From contig JARLIH010000399.1 in the NCBI GenBank assembly GCA_031291845.1, positions 1-64,000 on the forward strand: DNA of 64,000 nucleotides. Reading direction: 5' to 3'. Origin of the DNA: Isosphaeraceae bacterium (GTDB lineage: Bacteria; Planctomycetota; Planctomycetia; Isosphaerales; Isosphaeraceae). The translations under genes were made by a program, and so were the position numbers. The notes below the pieces were generated by a model. It made no database searches. It was not told the origin of the DNA and saw only the letters and a list, made by a program, of their open reading frames with translations. Shown here piece by piece: positions 33,194-42,869 of the stretch; position 1 is the first letter of the stretch, and each line of letters begins with the position of its first letter.

Positions 33194-34228
33194 TCAGTTT
33201 TGGCGCTCGTCCCGAAAGGGCTTGCCCGACTTGTAGAGCTCGAGGCGGCGCCGGTGAGCGCCTTGGTCGAGGTGCTCCGCCGCGAACCGTTCCAACGCCT
33301 TGGTCTGCCAGCGAACCGCCGCGTCGAAGTCCCCTTGCTCAGCGCTGGCGGCGGCGAGGGTCCCGAGGATGTACGGATTCGACCCGCCGCTGAGCTCGTT
33401 GGCGCGGGCGGCCGACTGGACCGCCTTATGGCCGTCGCGCACGTTGGGATCGGCGGCCGTCGCCCAGATCCAGGCGCGGCCATTGTAGGCCAGGGCGTCG
33501 TCGGGGTTGATCTTCAGCGCCTCGGCGTAATCGGCGAGGGCCTGTTCGTAGTCCTGCTTCGCCGCCCAGGCAAGCGCGCGCTGGTGGTACGTGGCAACGT
33601 CGCGCGAGTCGAGGCGAATCGCCTGGTTGTCGTCGGCGATCGCAAGGTCGTAGTCGTGCTTGGCGGCCCAGGCCAACGCGCGGTGGACGTATGAGGCGGC
33701 GTCCTTGGGGTCGAGGGCCGTCGCCCGGTTGTAATCGGCGATCGCCCCGTCGTAGTCCTCGCGGGCGAGCCGGGCGTTGCCGCGGTTGTGATAGGAAACG
33801 GGGTCCCGAGGGTCGAGCTTGATCGCCTCGGTGTCGTCGGCAATCGCGTGCTCGAAGTCACGCAGGTAGGCGTAGACCAGCCCGCGCATCTGATAGGGCC
33901 AAGGGTCGCCCGGTCGTTCCTTGATGGCGCTGGTAAAGTATGCCAGGGCCTGGTCCAGCGGGACCACGTCCGCCTCGCGCACCCAGCCGCGGATGCCGTC
34001 ATCCGCGACCCACACCCAGCCGCCCCGAACGTGCTCCACGTGATAGACGCGGAAGACGTCGGACGACGCGACGACTTCCTTGCCCACCTTCAACGCGGCC
34101 TCGCGCGACCTGAGAACGACGCGGCTACCGGTCCCGACCGCCACCGGCTCCTGCCCACCGGTTGGCGCCGCGATGAGGACGAACACGATCACTGCAACCG
34201 CCAGGTCCAACCCGGAGCGTGTTCCCAC
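33194..34228 (-). CDS. Exported TPR protein with N-terminal SH3-like domain
   Basis: Predicted 344 residues. The signal peptide (LDLAVAVIVFVLIAAPTGG) precedes an SH3-like beta domain (about 30-90; VGKEVVASSDVFRVYHVEHV, GGWVWVADDGIRGWV), of the kind that often binds cell-wall or protein ligands. From about residue 92 there are six to seven tetratricopeptide repeats (for example PVSYHNRGNARLAREDYDGA and AIADYNRATALDP). Start is GTG 34228; GGGGG lies a few bases upstream and no ATG fits better. The function is probably protein-protein interaction outside the cytoplasm; the partner is unknown. Confidence 0.85.
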   Translation of the reverse strand: MGTRSGLDLAVAVIVFVLIAAPTGGQEPVAVGTGSRVVLRSREAALKVGKEVVASSDVFRVYHVEHVRGGWVWVADDGIRGWVREADVVPLDQALAYFTSAIKERPGDPWPYQMRGLVYAYLRDFEHAIADDTEAIKLDPRDPVSYHNRGNARLAREDYDGAIADYNRATALDPKDAASYVHRALAWAAKHDYDLAIADDNQAIRLDSRDVATYHQRALAWAAKQDYEQALADYAEALKINPDDALAYNGRAWIWATAADPNVRDGHKAVQSAARANELSGGSNPYILGTLAAASAEQGDFDAAVRWQTKALERFAAEHLDQGAHRRRLELYKSGKPFRDERQN

Positions 34229-34396
34229 CGGAGGCCCCCTTCCCGCTATTGCGCCGGTGTTTGCGCGACAGCACGCCGCATACCAGCACTCATTGTCGCG
34301 CGGACGGCCTTCGCCCGCAATATCGGGCGCAGCAGAAGACCGCGCCGAACCGGTGTTCGTGCGCGGTCTTGCGGGTTGTAGCGGTGGAGATCGTCG

Positions 34397-35014
34397 TCAA
34401 ACGGGTGTGATCGTCGACGCCGTGGAAAACGACATCGTGAAACGGCCCACGTCGAAATTACTGAGATGGACGAAACTCGGAATGTACGAGCGGAGCGAAA
34501 CGTCGATCTCGCCCGTCTCCCCTTGCTCGCCCGAATACGCGCCCGAGGCCGCCGTAACGGTATAAGTGAATGTAAACTGTGAAGATGTTGACGAGGATGC
34601 CGTCGTGGTGACCGTGGCAGGGCCGGCGAGTTGAAGCGTCAGCGTCCCGCCGCGCCCGTGTACGTAAAGCGTGTCCGTCCCGTTGAGACTCACCGTCGCG
34701 GTCGTTTGCGAACCGGTCGTGACCAGGTTTGACACCTGAACGGCGCCGTTCACTGAAGCGTAACCGATCGGGTTGACGCGCCCAACGCCGAAGAAGCGAT
34801 AGGTCGCGTTCGATTGGGACCGTGCCTCGGTTCCTACAAAGGTCCCGTTGATACTGCCGGACAGCGGGGCCGGTGTAATCAGCACGGGGGGCCTGGTAAC
34901 CCCCACCCGCGCGCCGATGTGGGTATGGAGCTCAACCGCCGCCGCCGCCCCTGAAAGCAGGGCCATCGATTCCAGCGCCTCAAGTTGGGGGCGTACCTTC
35001 TTCTGGGTTTTCAT
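34397..35014 (-). CDS. Small exported beta-rich protein with degenerate LEPR-XLL motif
   Basis: Predicted 205 residues. The N-terminus (MKTQKKVRPQLEALESMALL) resembles the planctomycete LExLExRxLLS motif, but the motif Arg is replaced (LEALESMALLSG). The rest is Thr/Ser/Gly/Val-rich with alternating hydrophobics (SNLVTTGSQTTATVSLNGTD; TLTLQLAGPATVTT), as in a secreted beta-sandwich, and ends without an anchor. The ATG at 35014 was preferred to 35021-35023 because GGAG lies 9 bases before it and directly abuts the earlier ATG. No known domain was recognised. Confidence 0.75.
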   Translation of the reverse strand: MKTQKKVRPQLEALESMALLSGAAAAVELHTHIGARVGVTRPPVLITPAPLSGSINGTFVGTEARSQSNATYRFFGVGRVNPIGYASVNGAVQVSNLVTTGSQTTATVSLNGTDTLYVHGRGGTLTLQLAGPATVTTTASSSTSSQFTFTYTVTAASGAYSGEQGETGEIDVSLRSYIPSFVHLSNFDVGRFTMSFSTASTITPV

Positions 35015-35183
35015 CGTTGTCATCTCCGAGTTCGGGAAAGTCTCTCCAATCCAAGTGTCGAAAAGCGACGACGAGAAGATTTAAGCAATAGGCGTGCCGA
35101 GCCGGCTGCGGCGAATGGGAAGCTTGGAGGTTTTTTGGGGAAGGGCCAGCGTGTTGTGCGGGGGGGCCATTGATCGCCGTATC

Positions 35184-35213
35184 TTGCGTTCAGGGGAGGG
35201 GAATTGCTACGAT
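35184..35213 (+). promoter_or_regulatory. Candidate promoter of the hisS-hisZ-hisG operon
   Basis: TTGCGT, 18-base spacer, TACGAT, giving a leader of about 77 bases before ATG 35297. No His leader peptide or T-box was recognised in that leader. Confidence 0.4.
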
Positions 35214-35296
35214 TGGAACGAACTTTCTTGGACACTCTCCGGGGTGCAGGCGGCGCCCAGTGACCCGGGACGTGCAGCACAGAGGACGCGCCTGCC

Positions 35297-36649
35297 ATGA
35301 TCGACCCCCGCGTCGCCAGCGGGCTGCGGGACATTCCCCCTTCGGTGATGATCCCCCGTGAGCGCATGCTCGCCACGTTCCGACGGACATTTGCCTCATT
35401 TGGCTATGTTCCGATCGAGACCCCGCACATCGAGCGGATGGAAGTCCTGACCGGCAAGGGTGCCGGGTCGGACGAAGTCTTGCGCCAGATCTTCGAGGTG
35501 ATCAATAAAGGGGGAGAGGCCGGCAAGCTCGCGCTGCGGTTCGACCTGACCGTACCGCTGGCCCGGTTCGTGGCCAAGCACGTCAACGAGCTGGGCACTC
35601 CGTTCAAGCGGTACGCGATAGGGTCGGTGTTTCGGGGTGAGCGCCCCGCGAAGGGGCGGTTTCGCGAGTTCGTGCAGTGCGACTTTGACACGGTCGGGAC
35701 CGAGAGCGCTGTGGCCGACGCGGAGACGGCGCACGTGATCTACGCCGCGCTCACGGCGGCGGGCGTGCCGGCATTCCGAATCACGCTGAATAACCGGAAG
35801 ATCCTCGACGGCCTGCTCGATACCCTGGGCGCCGCCGACAAGACCGGACCCGTGCTGCGGGCGCTCGACAAGCTGGCGAAGGTCGGCCGCGACAAGGTGC
35901 TCGGAGAACTCCAGCGCGGCGAAGAGGACTCGAGTACCCGGCTGCTTTCGGCAGAGCAGGCCGCTCGCATCCTCGACTTTGTGGAGCAAGGACAGGGTGG
36001 GGTCGAGGTGCTCTCCCGGGTGGAGGAAACTCTGGGCCGGCATCCGCGCGCGGCCGAAGGGATCGCGAACCTCCGCACGATCCTCGGATTGCTCGACGCG
36101 GCGAGTGTCCCGGCGGCGTACCTCGCACTCGACCTCGGTCTCGCGCGCGGCCTCGACTACTACACCGGCGTCGTCTTCGAGACCACCATCAACGGCTGGG
36201 AGAAGTTCGGCAGCATCAGCTCCGGGGGCCGGTACGACAACCTCGCGAGCCTTTTCACGGACCGGCGGCTGCCCGGTGTCGGGGCGTCGATCGGCCTGGA
36301 CCGGCTGCTCGCCCTGATGGAAGAGGCAGGCTGGCTGCAGGGGACCGCGACCACCGTCCCGGTGCTCATCGCGCAGTTCCCGGGGGTCGATGCGGCGGTT
36401 GCCGTGAAGCTCGGAGCGCGGTTGAGGGCCGCGGGGGTCGGGGCGGAAGTGTTCCCCGAGCCGATCCAGGTCGGCAAGCAGATGGGCTACGGCTCGACGC
36501 GCGGGCACAAGGTGGCCGTCATCGTCGGGCCGGACGAGGCCGGGAAGGAACTCTTCAACCTCCGCGACCTCGCCACGCGGCAGGAGCAGAAGGCCATTCC
36601 GTGGGCCGAGCTGGAGGCGTCGGTGAAGCGGGCCTTGGGGGACTCATGA
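35297..36649 (+). CDS. hisS: Histidyl-tRNA synthetase
   Basis: Predicted 450 residues, class II synthetase that charges tRNA-His. Visible: N-terminal SGLRDIPP, motif 2 region FRGERPAKGRFREFVQCDFD, the histidine-specific LARGLDYYTGVVFE, motif 3 SSGGRYDNLASLF...GVGASIGLDRL, and a C-terminal anticodon-binding domain (VPVLIAQFPGVDAAVAVKLG to QEQKAIPWAELEASVKRAL). The CDFD form of motif 2 is nearer the second bacterial/eukaryote-like HisRS type than the Escherichia coli type. The stop overlaps the next start (ATGA at 36646), so it is coupled to hisZ. Confidence 0.95.
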   Translation: MIDPRVASGLRDIPPSVMIPRERMLATFRRTFASFGYVPIETPHIERMEVLTGKGAGSDEVLRQIFEVINKGGEAGKLALRFDLTVPLARFVAKHVNELGTPFKRYAIGSVFRGERPAKGRFREFVQCDFDTVGTESAVADAETAHVIYAALTAAGVPAFRITLNNRKILDGLLDTLGAADKTGPVLRALDKLAKVGRDKVLGELQRGEEDSSTRLLSAEQAARILDFVEQGQGGVEVLSRVEETLGRHPRAAEGIANLRTILGLLDAASVPAAYLALDLGLARGLDYYTGVVFETTINGWEKFGSISSGGRYDNLASLFTDRRLPGVGASIGLDRLLALMEEAGWLQGTATTVPVLIAQFPGVDAAVAVKLGARLRAAGVGAEVFPEPIQVGKQMGYGSTRGHKVAVIVGPDEAGKELFNLRDLATRQEQKAIPWAELEASVKRALGDS

Positions 36650-38106
36650 GCATCGAAACCGCGGCCGCCGAACGGCCGGTCGACCTCGTCCGCGGCACCC
36701 GCGACTGGATGCCGGAGGAATGCGCGCGGCTGGCGTCGCTCGAGGCGCTCTTGCTCGACCGCTTCGCCCGCGCGGGCTACCGGCCGATTCGGACGCCGGT
36801 GCTCGAATTCACCGAGCTGCACGAGCGCAAAAGTGGCGCGGGGATCGTGGCCAAGCTGTTCGAGCTGACCGGTACAGGGCAGGGGGTCTGTCTGCGGCCC
36901 GAGCTGACGGCCGGGATCGTGCGGGCCTACGCGACAGGTCCCGCCGCCCCGCCGCTCCCCTGGCGCGTGAGCCATTCGGGGCCGGTCTTTCGTTACGAGA
37001 CTCCTCGCCCCGACCGACTCCGCGAGTTCCAGCAGGTCGGCGTCGAGCGCCTGGGCGACGCGGGGCCGGTAGCCGACGCCGAGGCCATCTGGCTGGCCGA
37101 CTGGGCCGCGCTCGAGGCGGGCCTGAAGGAGACGAGCATTCGCGTCGGCCATGTCGGCCTGATTCTCGAAATGCTCCAGCGCTCGGGCTTGCCCGCGCCG
37201 ACGCGGGCCGCGCTCGTGGAGATGCTGAGCGAGGCCGCCACCGAGGGGCAGAACGTCCAGGCCCTGGAACAAGGGCTCGAACAGCTCGCCGGCTGGCTCC
37301 AGGGGGCCGAAGGCGCGGATGTTCCCGTGGCCGTCGAGCGGGTCGACGACCGCGGCATCGACCGGCTGTTCCGGACGCTGGTCCCGGTCATCGTCGGCCG
37401 GCGCTCGGGGCACGAGATCATCCATCGGCTACGACGGAAGTGGGACCTGGGGCACGACCTGCTCGGCGTGCTGGAAAGTGTGCGGTCCCAGGTGCACGCC
37501 TTGGCCGAGCTGAAGGGAAGCCCCGACGCGGTGCTGCCGCGGCTCGAGGCCGACTACGCGGCCCTCGCGCCGGACTCGGTCGCTGCACTCAGGGCGCTGG
37601 TCTCCGCGCTCAGGGATTACGGTATCGCGCCGGAGCGCATCACGCTGGACCTGGGCTTCGGTCGCGGGATCGGGTTCTATTCGCAAATGGTCTTCGAGAT
37701 CACCGCGCAGACGCCCGAGGGGCCGGTCGAGGTGTGCGGCGGGGGCCGTTACGATGGACTCGCCCGCGTGCTCGGCAGCGACCGCGACGAGCGGGGCGTC
37801 GGCTTCGCGTTCGGGCTGGAGCGGCTCGGGCAGGCACTCGATGCGCAAGGGAGCCGGGTGCCGTGTGACGAGGCCCAGGGGTACGTCGTCGTCCCTGTGG
37901 GCGCCGAGGCGTTTCCGCACGCCGTCGCACTTGCGCGCAGGCTGAGGGCAGAGGGGGTGCGGGTGGTCCTTGATTCCGAATCGAAAACGGGGGCCGGTGC
38001 TCCCCTCGTCCAGGTGCGAGGGCCGCTCGACGCGCCGTCGCCGCTGGTTGTGAACGGGCACGAGACAACGCTCGCCGCGCTGCTGCGCCAGGCGGTGGGC
38101 CGATGA
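36646..38106 (+). CDS. hisZ: HisZ-type ATP phosphoribosyltransferase regulatory subunit (HisRS paralogue) with anticodon-like C-terminal domain
   Basis: Predicted 486 residues. It is a HisRS-like catalytic fold (VRGTRDWMPEECARL; FRYETPRPDRLREFQQVGVE) that has lost the aminoacylation signature: where HisRS has RGLDYYTG this protein has GRGIGFYSQMVFEI. That is the pattern of HisZ, the activator of HisG. Unlike usual HisZ (about 320-400 residues), it continues into a segment like the HisRS anticodon-binding domain (YVVVPVGAEAFPHAVALARR; VVLDSESKTGAG). It overlaps both neighbours by ATGA, so strict co-expression with hisS and hisG is expected. An alternative is a second, non-canonical HisRS. Confidence 0.8.
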   Translation: MSIETAAAERPVDLVRGTRDWMPEECARLASLEALLLDRFARAGYRPIRTPVLEFTELHERKSGAGIVAKLFELTGTGQGVCLRPELTAGIVRAYATGPAAPPLPWRVSHSGPVFRYETPRPDRLREFQQVGVERLGDAGPVADAEAIWLADWAALEAGLKETSIRVGHVGLILEMLQRSGLPAPTRAALVEMLSEAATEGQNVQALEQGLEQLAGWLQGAEGADVPVAVERVDDRGIDRLFRTLVPVIVGRRSGHEIIHRLRRKWDLGHDLLGVLESVRSQVHALAELKGSPDAVLPRLEADYAALAPDSVAALRALVSALRDYGIAPERITLDLGFGRGIGFYSQMVFEITAQTPEGPVEVCGGGRYDGLARVLGSDRDERGVGFAFGLERLGQALDAQGSRVPCDEAQGYVVVPVGAEAFPHAVALARRLRAEGVRVVLDSESKTGAGAPLVQVRGPLDAPSPLVVNGHETTLAALLRQAVGR

Positions 38107-39113
38107 TCGACCCGATCCGTCTGGCCGTTCCCTCGAAGGGGCATCTGTACGACGGCGTGGTCGAGATCCTCAAGACCGCCGGCTACAAGGTCCGCCGCGC
38201 CAGCGACCGGCAGTACGAGGCGACGATCGCGGGGCACGCCCGGTTCCACGTCGTCTTCATGCGCCCGGCCGACATCGTGACCCAGGTGCAGGAAGGGCGC
38301 TGCCATCTGGGCGTCACCGGCATGGACGTTTATGCCGAGCGCGCCCAGGAGGCCGAGCGGACGACGGTCGTCGTCCCCGACCTCGGCTACGGCGGCTGCC
38401 GCTTGGTCGTGGCTGTGCCGGAGAGCTGGATCGACGTCACCCACATCATTGACCTCGTGGACCTGACGGCCGAGTTCAAGGCGGGCGGCAAGACGTTCCG
38501 GGTCTCGACCAAGTACCCCGCGCTGACGCAGGCGTACTTCCGCAAGTGGGGGATCTATTACTACCAGGTGATCGCCTCGGACGGGGCGCTCGAGCTGCAC
38601 CCGAGCCTGGGCATCGCCGACGTGATCGTCGACCTGACGAGCTCGGGGACGACGCTCAAGGACAACCGCCTGCGCGAGATCGAGGGGGGGACCGTGCTCG
38701 ACTCGGCCGCCTGCCTGATCGGACATGCGCCGAGCCTGGCCGAGCTGGTCGGCGAGGGCTCGGCGGGACCCCTGGCGCTCCTGCTCGACGCGATGGACGG
38801 CGTGCGCGCCTCCGAGGGGTGGCTGCACCTCGAAGTCGTCGGCAGCCCGAACGCGAGCGAGACCGCGACGGCGGTTGCCTGCTATCTGAGCGAGCAAGGA
38901 GCGCAGCACGTCTTCCGGGGTGAAGTGTGGGACGACCGGAGCGAGCCCGGTTGGCGGGTGACCGCCCTGATCGCCGCGCGGCGGCTCACCGCCTGCCAGC
39001 GCCGGCTGTTCGCGCTGGGGGCGAGCCGCGTCGTCGGCCTTCCCGCTCGCTTCGTCTTCGACCGCGACGGGCACTCGACGTTCGACGACCTCCAGCGCCG
39101 GCTTTCGTCTTGA
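38103..39113 (+). CDS. hisG: ATP phosphoribosyltransferase (first step of histidine synthesis), with extended C-terminal region
   Basis: Predicted 336 residues. Catalytic-domain features: IRLAVPSKGHLYDGVVEILK at the N-terminus, IVTQVQEGRCHLGVTGMDVY, and the PRPP-binding loop ADVIVDLTSSGTTLKDNRL. The short HisG that works with HisZ ends near residue 210-230; this protein continues by about 100 residues (GWLHLEVVGSPNASETATAV ... LFALGASRVVGLPARFVFDR), and the end resembles the regulatory domain of long HisG. Having both HisZ and a long-form-like HisG in one operon is unusual. The start overlaps the hisZ stop (ATGA). Confidence 0.9.
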   Translation: MIDPIRLAVPSKGHLYDGVVEILKTAGYKVRRASDRQYEATIAGHARFHVVFMRPADIVTQVQEGRCHLGVTGMDVYAERAQEAERTTVVVPDLGYGGCRLVVAVPESWIDVTHIIDLVDLTAEFKAGGKTFRVSTKYPALTQAYFRKWGIYYYQVIASDGALELHPSLGIADVIVDLTSSGTTLKDNRLREIEGGTVLDSAACLIGHAPSLAELVGEGSAGPLALLLDAMDGVRASEGWLHLEVVGSPNASETATAVACYLSEQGAQHVFRGEVWDDRSEPGWRVTALIAARRLTACQRRLFALGASRVVGLPARFVFDRDGHSTFDDLQRRLSS

Positions 39114-39138
39114 CACACGCGTACGCGTGTCTTACCAT
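39110..39138 (+). promoter_or_regulatory. Promoter with a perfect 16-bp palindrome in its spacer
   Basis: TTGACA at 39110-39115 (overlapping the hisG stop codon), a 17-base spacer, and TACCAT at 39133-39138. The spacer contains ACACGCGTACGCGTGT (39115-39130), a perfect 16-bp palindrome, in the position where a dimeric repressor would block RNA polymerase. It faces the small gene at 39182 and possibly ahcY. The promoter/operator reading is inference from position and symmetry. Confidence 0.5.
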
Positions 39139-39181
39139 CACGGTCGAAGTGGACAGCCGTGGCTACGCTGAGGGAGCGCCG

Positions 39182-39493
39182 ATGGACAGGGACCGCCGTG
39201 GGCGGCGTCGCCAACCGGGTCAAGCGCGCGGGTTGCGTCCGTTGCATCCGCTGTTGCCCCAGCAGTGGGTCAGCAAGGCGCTGCGGGTGGCGATGGCGCA
39301 AGAGGACTGGGAGCGGTTCGAGGCGGTCGTGCGGGCCGTCGCTCCCCAAGCACCGACCCAGGCTAGGGCGCATGGCGCGGCGCTCTCGGGCCTGATGAAT
39401 GCCGTCGAGGTCGCCCCTCCCTCGCCGGGGCCGCTCGACTGGATGGACTGGGAGCGGCAAAAGACGCTGCGTCTGCTCCGCTCCGCCGTGTGA
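39182..39493 (+). CDS. Small hypothetical protein
   Basis: Predicted 103 residues. The N-terminus is strongly basic (MDRDRRGRRRQPGQARGLRP). The central part (LLPQQWVSKALRVAMAQEDW, then ERFEAVVRAVAPQ) and the end (DWMDWERQKTLRLLRSAV) look like real amphipathic helices. GAGGGAG lies 5 bases before the ATG, and a candidate regulated promoter lies just upstream (39110-39138). No family is recognised. The reading frame is open far upstream in hisG, but only as a shadow. Confidence 0.6.
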   Translation: MDRDRRGRRRQPGQARGLRPLHPLLPQQWVSKALRVAMAQEDWERFEAVVRAVAPQAPTQARAHGAALSGLMNAVEVAPPSPGPLDWMDWERQKTLRLLRSAV

Positions 39494-39514
39494 ATTGCGC
39501 CGTGCGGGATGTGA

Positions 39515-40996
<1,482 letters not shown>

Positions 40997-41024
40997 GCAT
41001 CGGTTGAGCTCGTGTCGTCAACCC

Positions 41025-41133
41025 CTCGTTCCCACGCAGTGCGTGGGAACGGCTGTGCTGACGCTCTGCGTCGCGTTTCATCGGGACGCAGAGCGTCCGT
41101 GGGTGTGTTTCCACGCGGAGCGTGGGAACGAGA
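41025..41133. repeat. GC-rich palindromic intergenic repeat (cgttcccacgc type)
   Basis: Three hairpin-forming pieces in a row: cgttcccacgcagtgcgtgg (continuing gaacg), gacgctctgcgtc...gacgcagagcgtc and a partial ttccacgcggagcgtgggaa ending cgag. I recognise the cgttcccacgc...gcgtgggaacg unit as a multicopy intergenic repeat in planctomycete-like genomes. It lies between ahcY and the DUF1015 gene, where it may also serve as a transcript end. Confidence 0.75.
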
Positions 41134-41170
41134 ACGTTTGCGATCATGGCCCTAGCGAGATGAGCCTTCC

Positions 41171-42460
41171 ATGCCCGACATCCGTCCGTTCCGCGGCATC
41201 CGTTACGACATGGCCCAGGTCGGGGCGTTGTCCGACGTGGTCGCGCCTCCGTACGACGTGATCGACCCGGCCCTGCAGGACCGGCTCTACGACGCCAGCC
41301 CGTACAACATCATCCGGCTCGAACTGAACCGCGCGGAACCGGCCGACAACGCCGAGAGCAACCGCTACACGCGCGCGGCCAAGTTCTTGCGGGACTGGCA
41401 ACGCCAGGGCGTGCTCAAGGAGGACCCGCAACCCGCGCTCTATCTCTACGACCAGACGTTTCAGGTTGAGGGGCAAACGTTCACGCGCAAGGGGTTCCTG
41501 GCACGCGTCCGCCTGGAGGCGTTCGGGGAAGGCAAGATCTTCCCGCACGAGCAGACGCTTTCCGGTCCGAAGGCCGACCGCCTGGCGCTCTTCAACGCGA
41601 CGAAGTTCAACCTGAGCCCGATCTTCGGCCTCTACCCCGACCCCGCGAACGAGGTGCTCCAGGCGGTCGAAGCGGGCCTGCGCGACCGGACGCCGCTGGA
41701 AGCGACCGACCATCTCGGCGTTCAGAACCGGCTCTGGCCGGTGCTCGATGCGCGGGCGCACACGATCGTCCAGGGCCTGATGGCCGCGAAGCCGATCTTC
41801 ATCGCCGACGGCCACCACCGGTACGAGACGGGCGTGAAGTTTCGTGACGACCTCGCCGCGACGGGCGCGCTGAGCGGGCCGGACGACCCGGCGAACTTCT
41901 GCATGATGATGCTCGTGAGCATGAGCGACCCGGGCCTGCAGATCCTTCCCACGCATCGGCTCGTCTCCGGTTTCCCGGGCCTCACGGCCACGAGCCTGGC
42001 CGAGCGCCTGGCGCCCGAGTTCGAGGTGACCTTGGTGCCGGACGGCGCCCGCTCGCTCTGGGAGTCTATCGAGATGGAAGGGACCCAGGAGCTGCTGGGC
42101 TTCGGCACGGTGGCGGACGGCCGCTGGCTCCTCGCGCGGCTCCGCTCCGACGCCACCATGGACAGGCTCGTCCCCGAACACAGCCCTGATTGGCGCTCGC
42201 TCGGCGTGAGCATCCTGCACGAGCTGGTGCTCAAGTCGCTGCTCGGCCCCCTCGGCGCCGGGTCGTGCCGCTACGTCCACCTGCTGGACGAAGTGGAGAC
42301 GGACGTACGCCAGCGGGGTTGCGACCTGGCGTGCCTCGTTCCGCCGGCGGGAATGGAGCACGTGGAGACGATCGCGTCGAACCTCGAGAAGATGCCGCCC
42401 AAGAGCACGTACTTCTATCCGAAACTTCTCAGCGGGCTCGTGCTCAATACGTTGCGTTGA
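41171..42460 (+). CDS. DUF1015 family protein
   Basis: Predicted 429 residues, near the usual family length. Conserved motifs of DUF1015 are clear: N-terminal IRPFRGIRYD then VVAPPYDVID, SPYNIIRLEL, FGEGKIFPHEQTLSGPKADR, SPIFGLYPD, and FIADGHHRYETGVKFRDD. The HHRYET region and the PHE motif suggest a metal- or nucleotide-binding pocket, but the function of the family is not established; it often sits with amino-acid or C1-metabolism genes, and here it follows ahcY. The ATG at 41171 is supported by the conserved N-terminus. Confidence 0.93.
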   Translation: MPDIRPFRGIRYDMAQVGALSDVVAPPYDVIDPALQDRLYDASPYNIIRLELNRAEPADNAESNRYTRAAKFLRDWQRQGVLKEDPQPALYLYDQTFQVEGQTFTRKGFLARVRLEAFGEGKIFPHEQTLSGPKADRLALFNATKFNLSPIFGLYPDPANEVLQAVEAGLRDRTPLEATDHLGVQNRLWPVLDARAHTIVQGLMAAKPIFIADGHHRYETGVKFRDDLAATGALSGPDDPANFCMMMLVSMSDPGLQILPTHRLVSGFPGLTATSLAERLAPEFEVTLVPDGARSLWESIEMEGTQELLGFGTVADGRWLLARLRSDATMDRLVPEHSPDWRSLGVSILHELVLKSLLGPLGAGSCRYVHLLDEVETDVRQRGCDLACLVPPAGMEHVETIASNLEKMPPKSTYFYPKLLSGLVLNTLR

Positions 42461-42545
42461 GGCTGCGGAAATCGTTCGTGATTCGTGTTGGGTGCGTGGA
42501 CGGCACCGGTGTATTTCATGCCCCCTACAGATTTCGGTCGAAGGC

Positions 42546-42582
42546 AAAAACGCCTCCGCCCACGACTGCGGGGGCGGAGGCG
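42546..42582 (-). terminator. Rho-independent terminator of the DUF1559-lipoprotein operon
   Basis: Minus-strand stem of cgcctccgcccc and ggggcggaggcg type (about 11 bp; plus-strand arms 42551-42561 and 42571-42582) followed by TTTTT. It lies 38 bases after the small lipoprotein gene. Confidence 0.85.
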
Positions 42583-42620
42583 CACGATGGAGGACACCAT
42601 CCCAGCTCAGACTGTTTGCG

Positions 42621-42809
42621 TCAAGCGGGTGGCCCTGGCGGCGCCGACTTGATCGGACCTTTCGACATTTCCTTGGAGGTCCCGGGGGGCAACGGCGGCG
42701 GACCGGCCGGGATCTCGGTCGGCATACCGGTCGCCGGACCGGAAGCTCCGCAACCTGGCAGGAAGACGATCAAACATGCCACGACGATGGCAAGATTCGC
42801 CCAACGCAT
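42621..42809 (-). CDS. Small Pro/Gly-rich lipoprotein
   Basis: Predicted 62 residues. Signal peptide MRWANLAIVVACLIVFLPGC with lipobox LPGC (Cys20), followed by a short Pro-rich mature part (about 42 residues). AAAGGA lies about 9 bases before the ATG. It follows a DUF1559 gene by 60 bp in the same direction and precedes a clear terminator, so the two form an operon. Small lipoproteins paired with DUF1559 proteins are common in planctomycetes; the function is unknown. Confidence 0.8.
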   Translation of the reverse strand: MRWANLAIVVACLIVFLPGCGASGPATGMPTEIPAGPPPLPPGTSKEMSKGPIKSAPPGPPA

Positions 42810-42869
42810 CGAAGATTCGTTCCTTTCTCGGCACTCTCGAGGAAATTGATCGGCACGCGGTGCGGTCGC

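Noticed and set aside
35214-35296. T-box or His leader before hisS
   Set aside because: Leader is too short and lacks a T-box core or a His-codon run.
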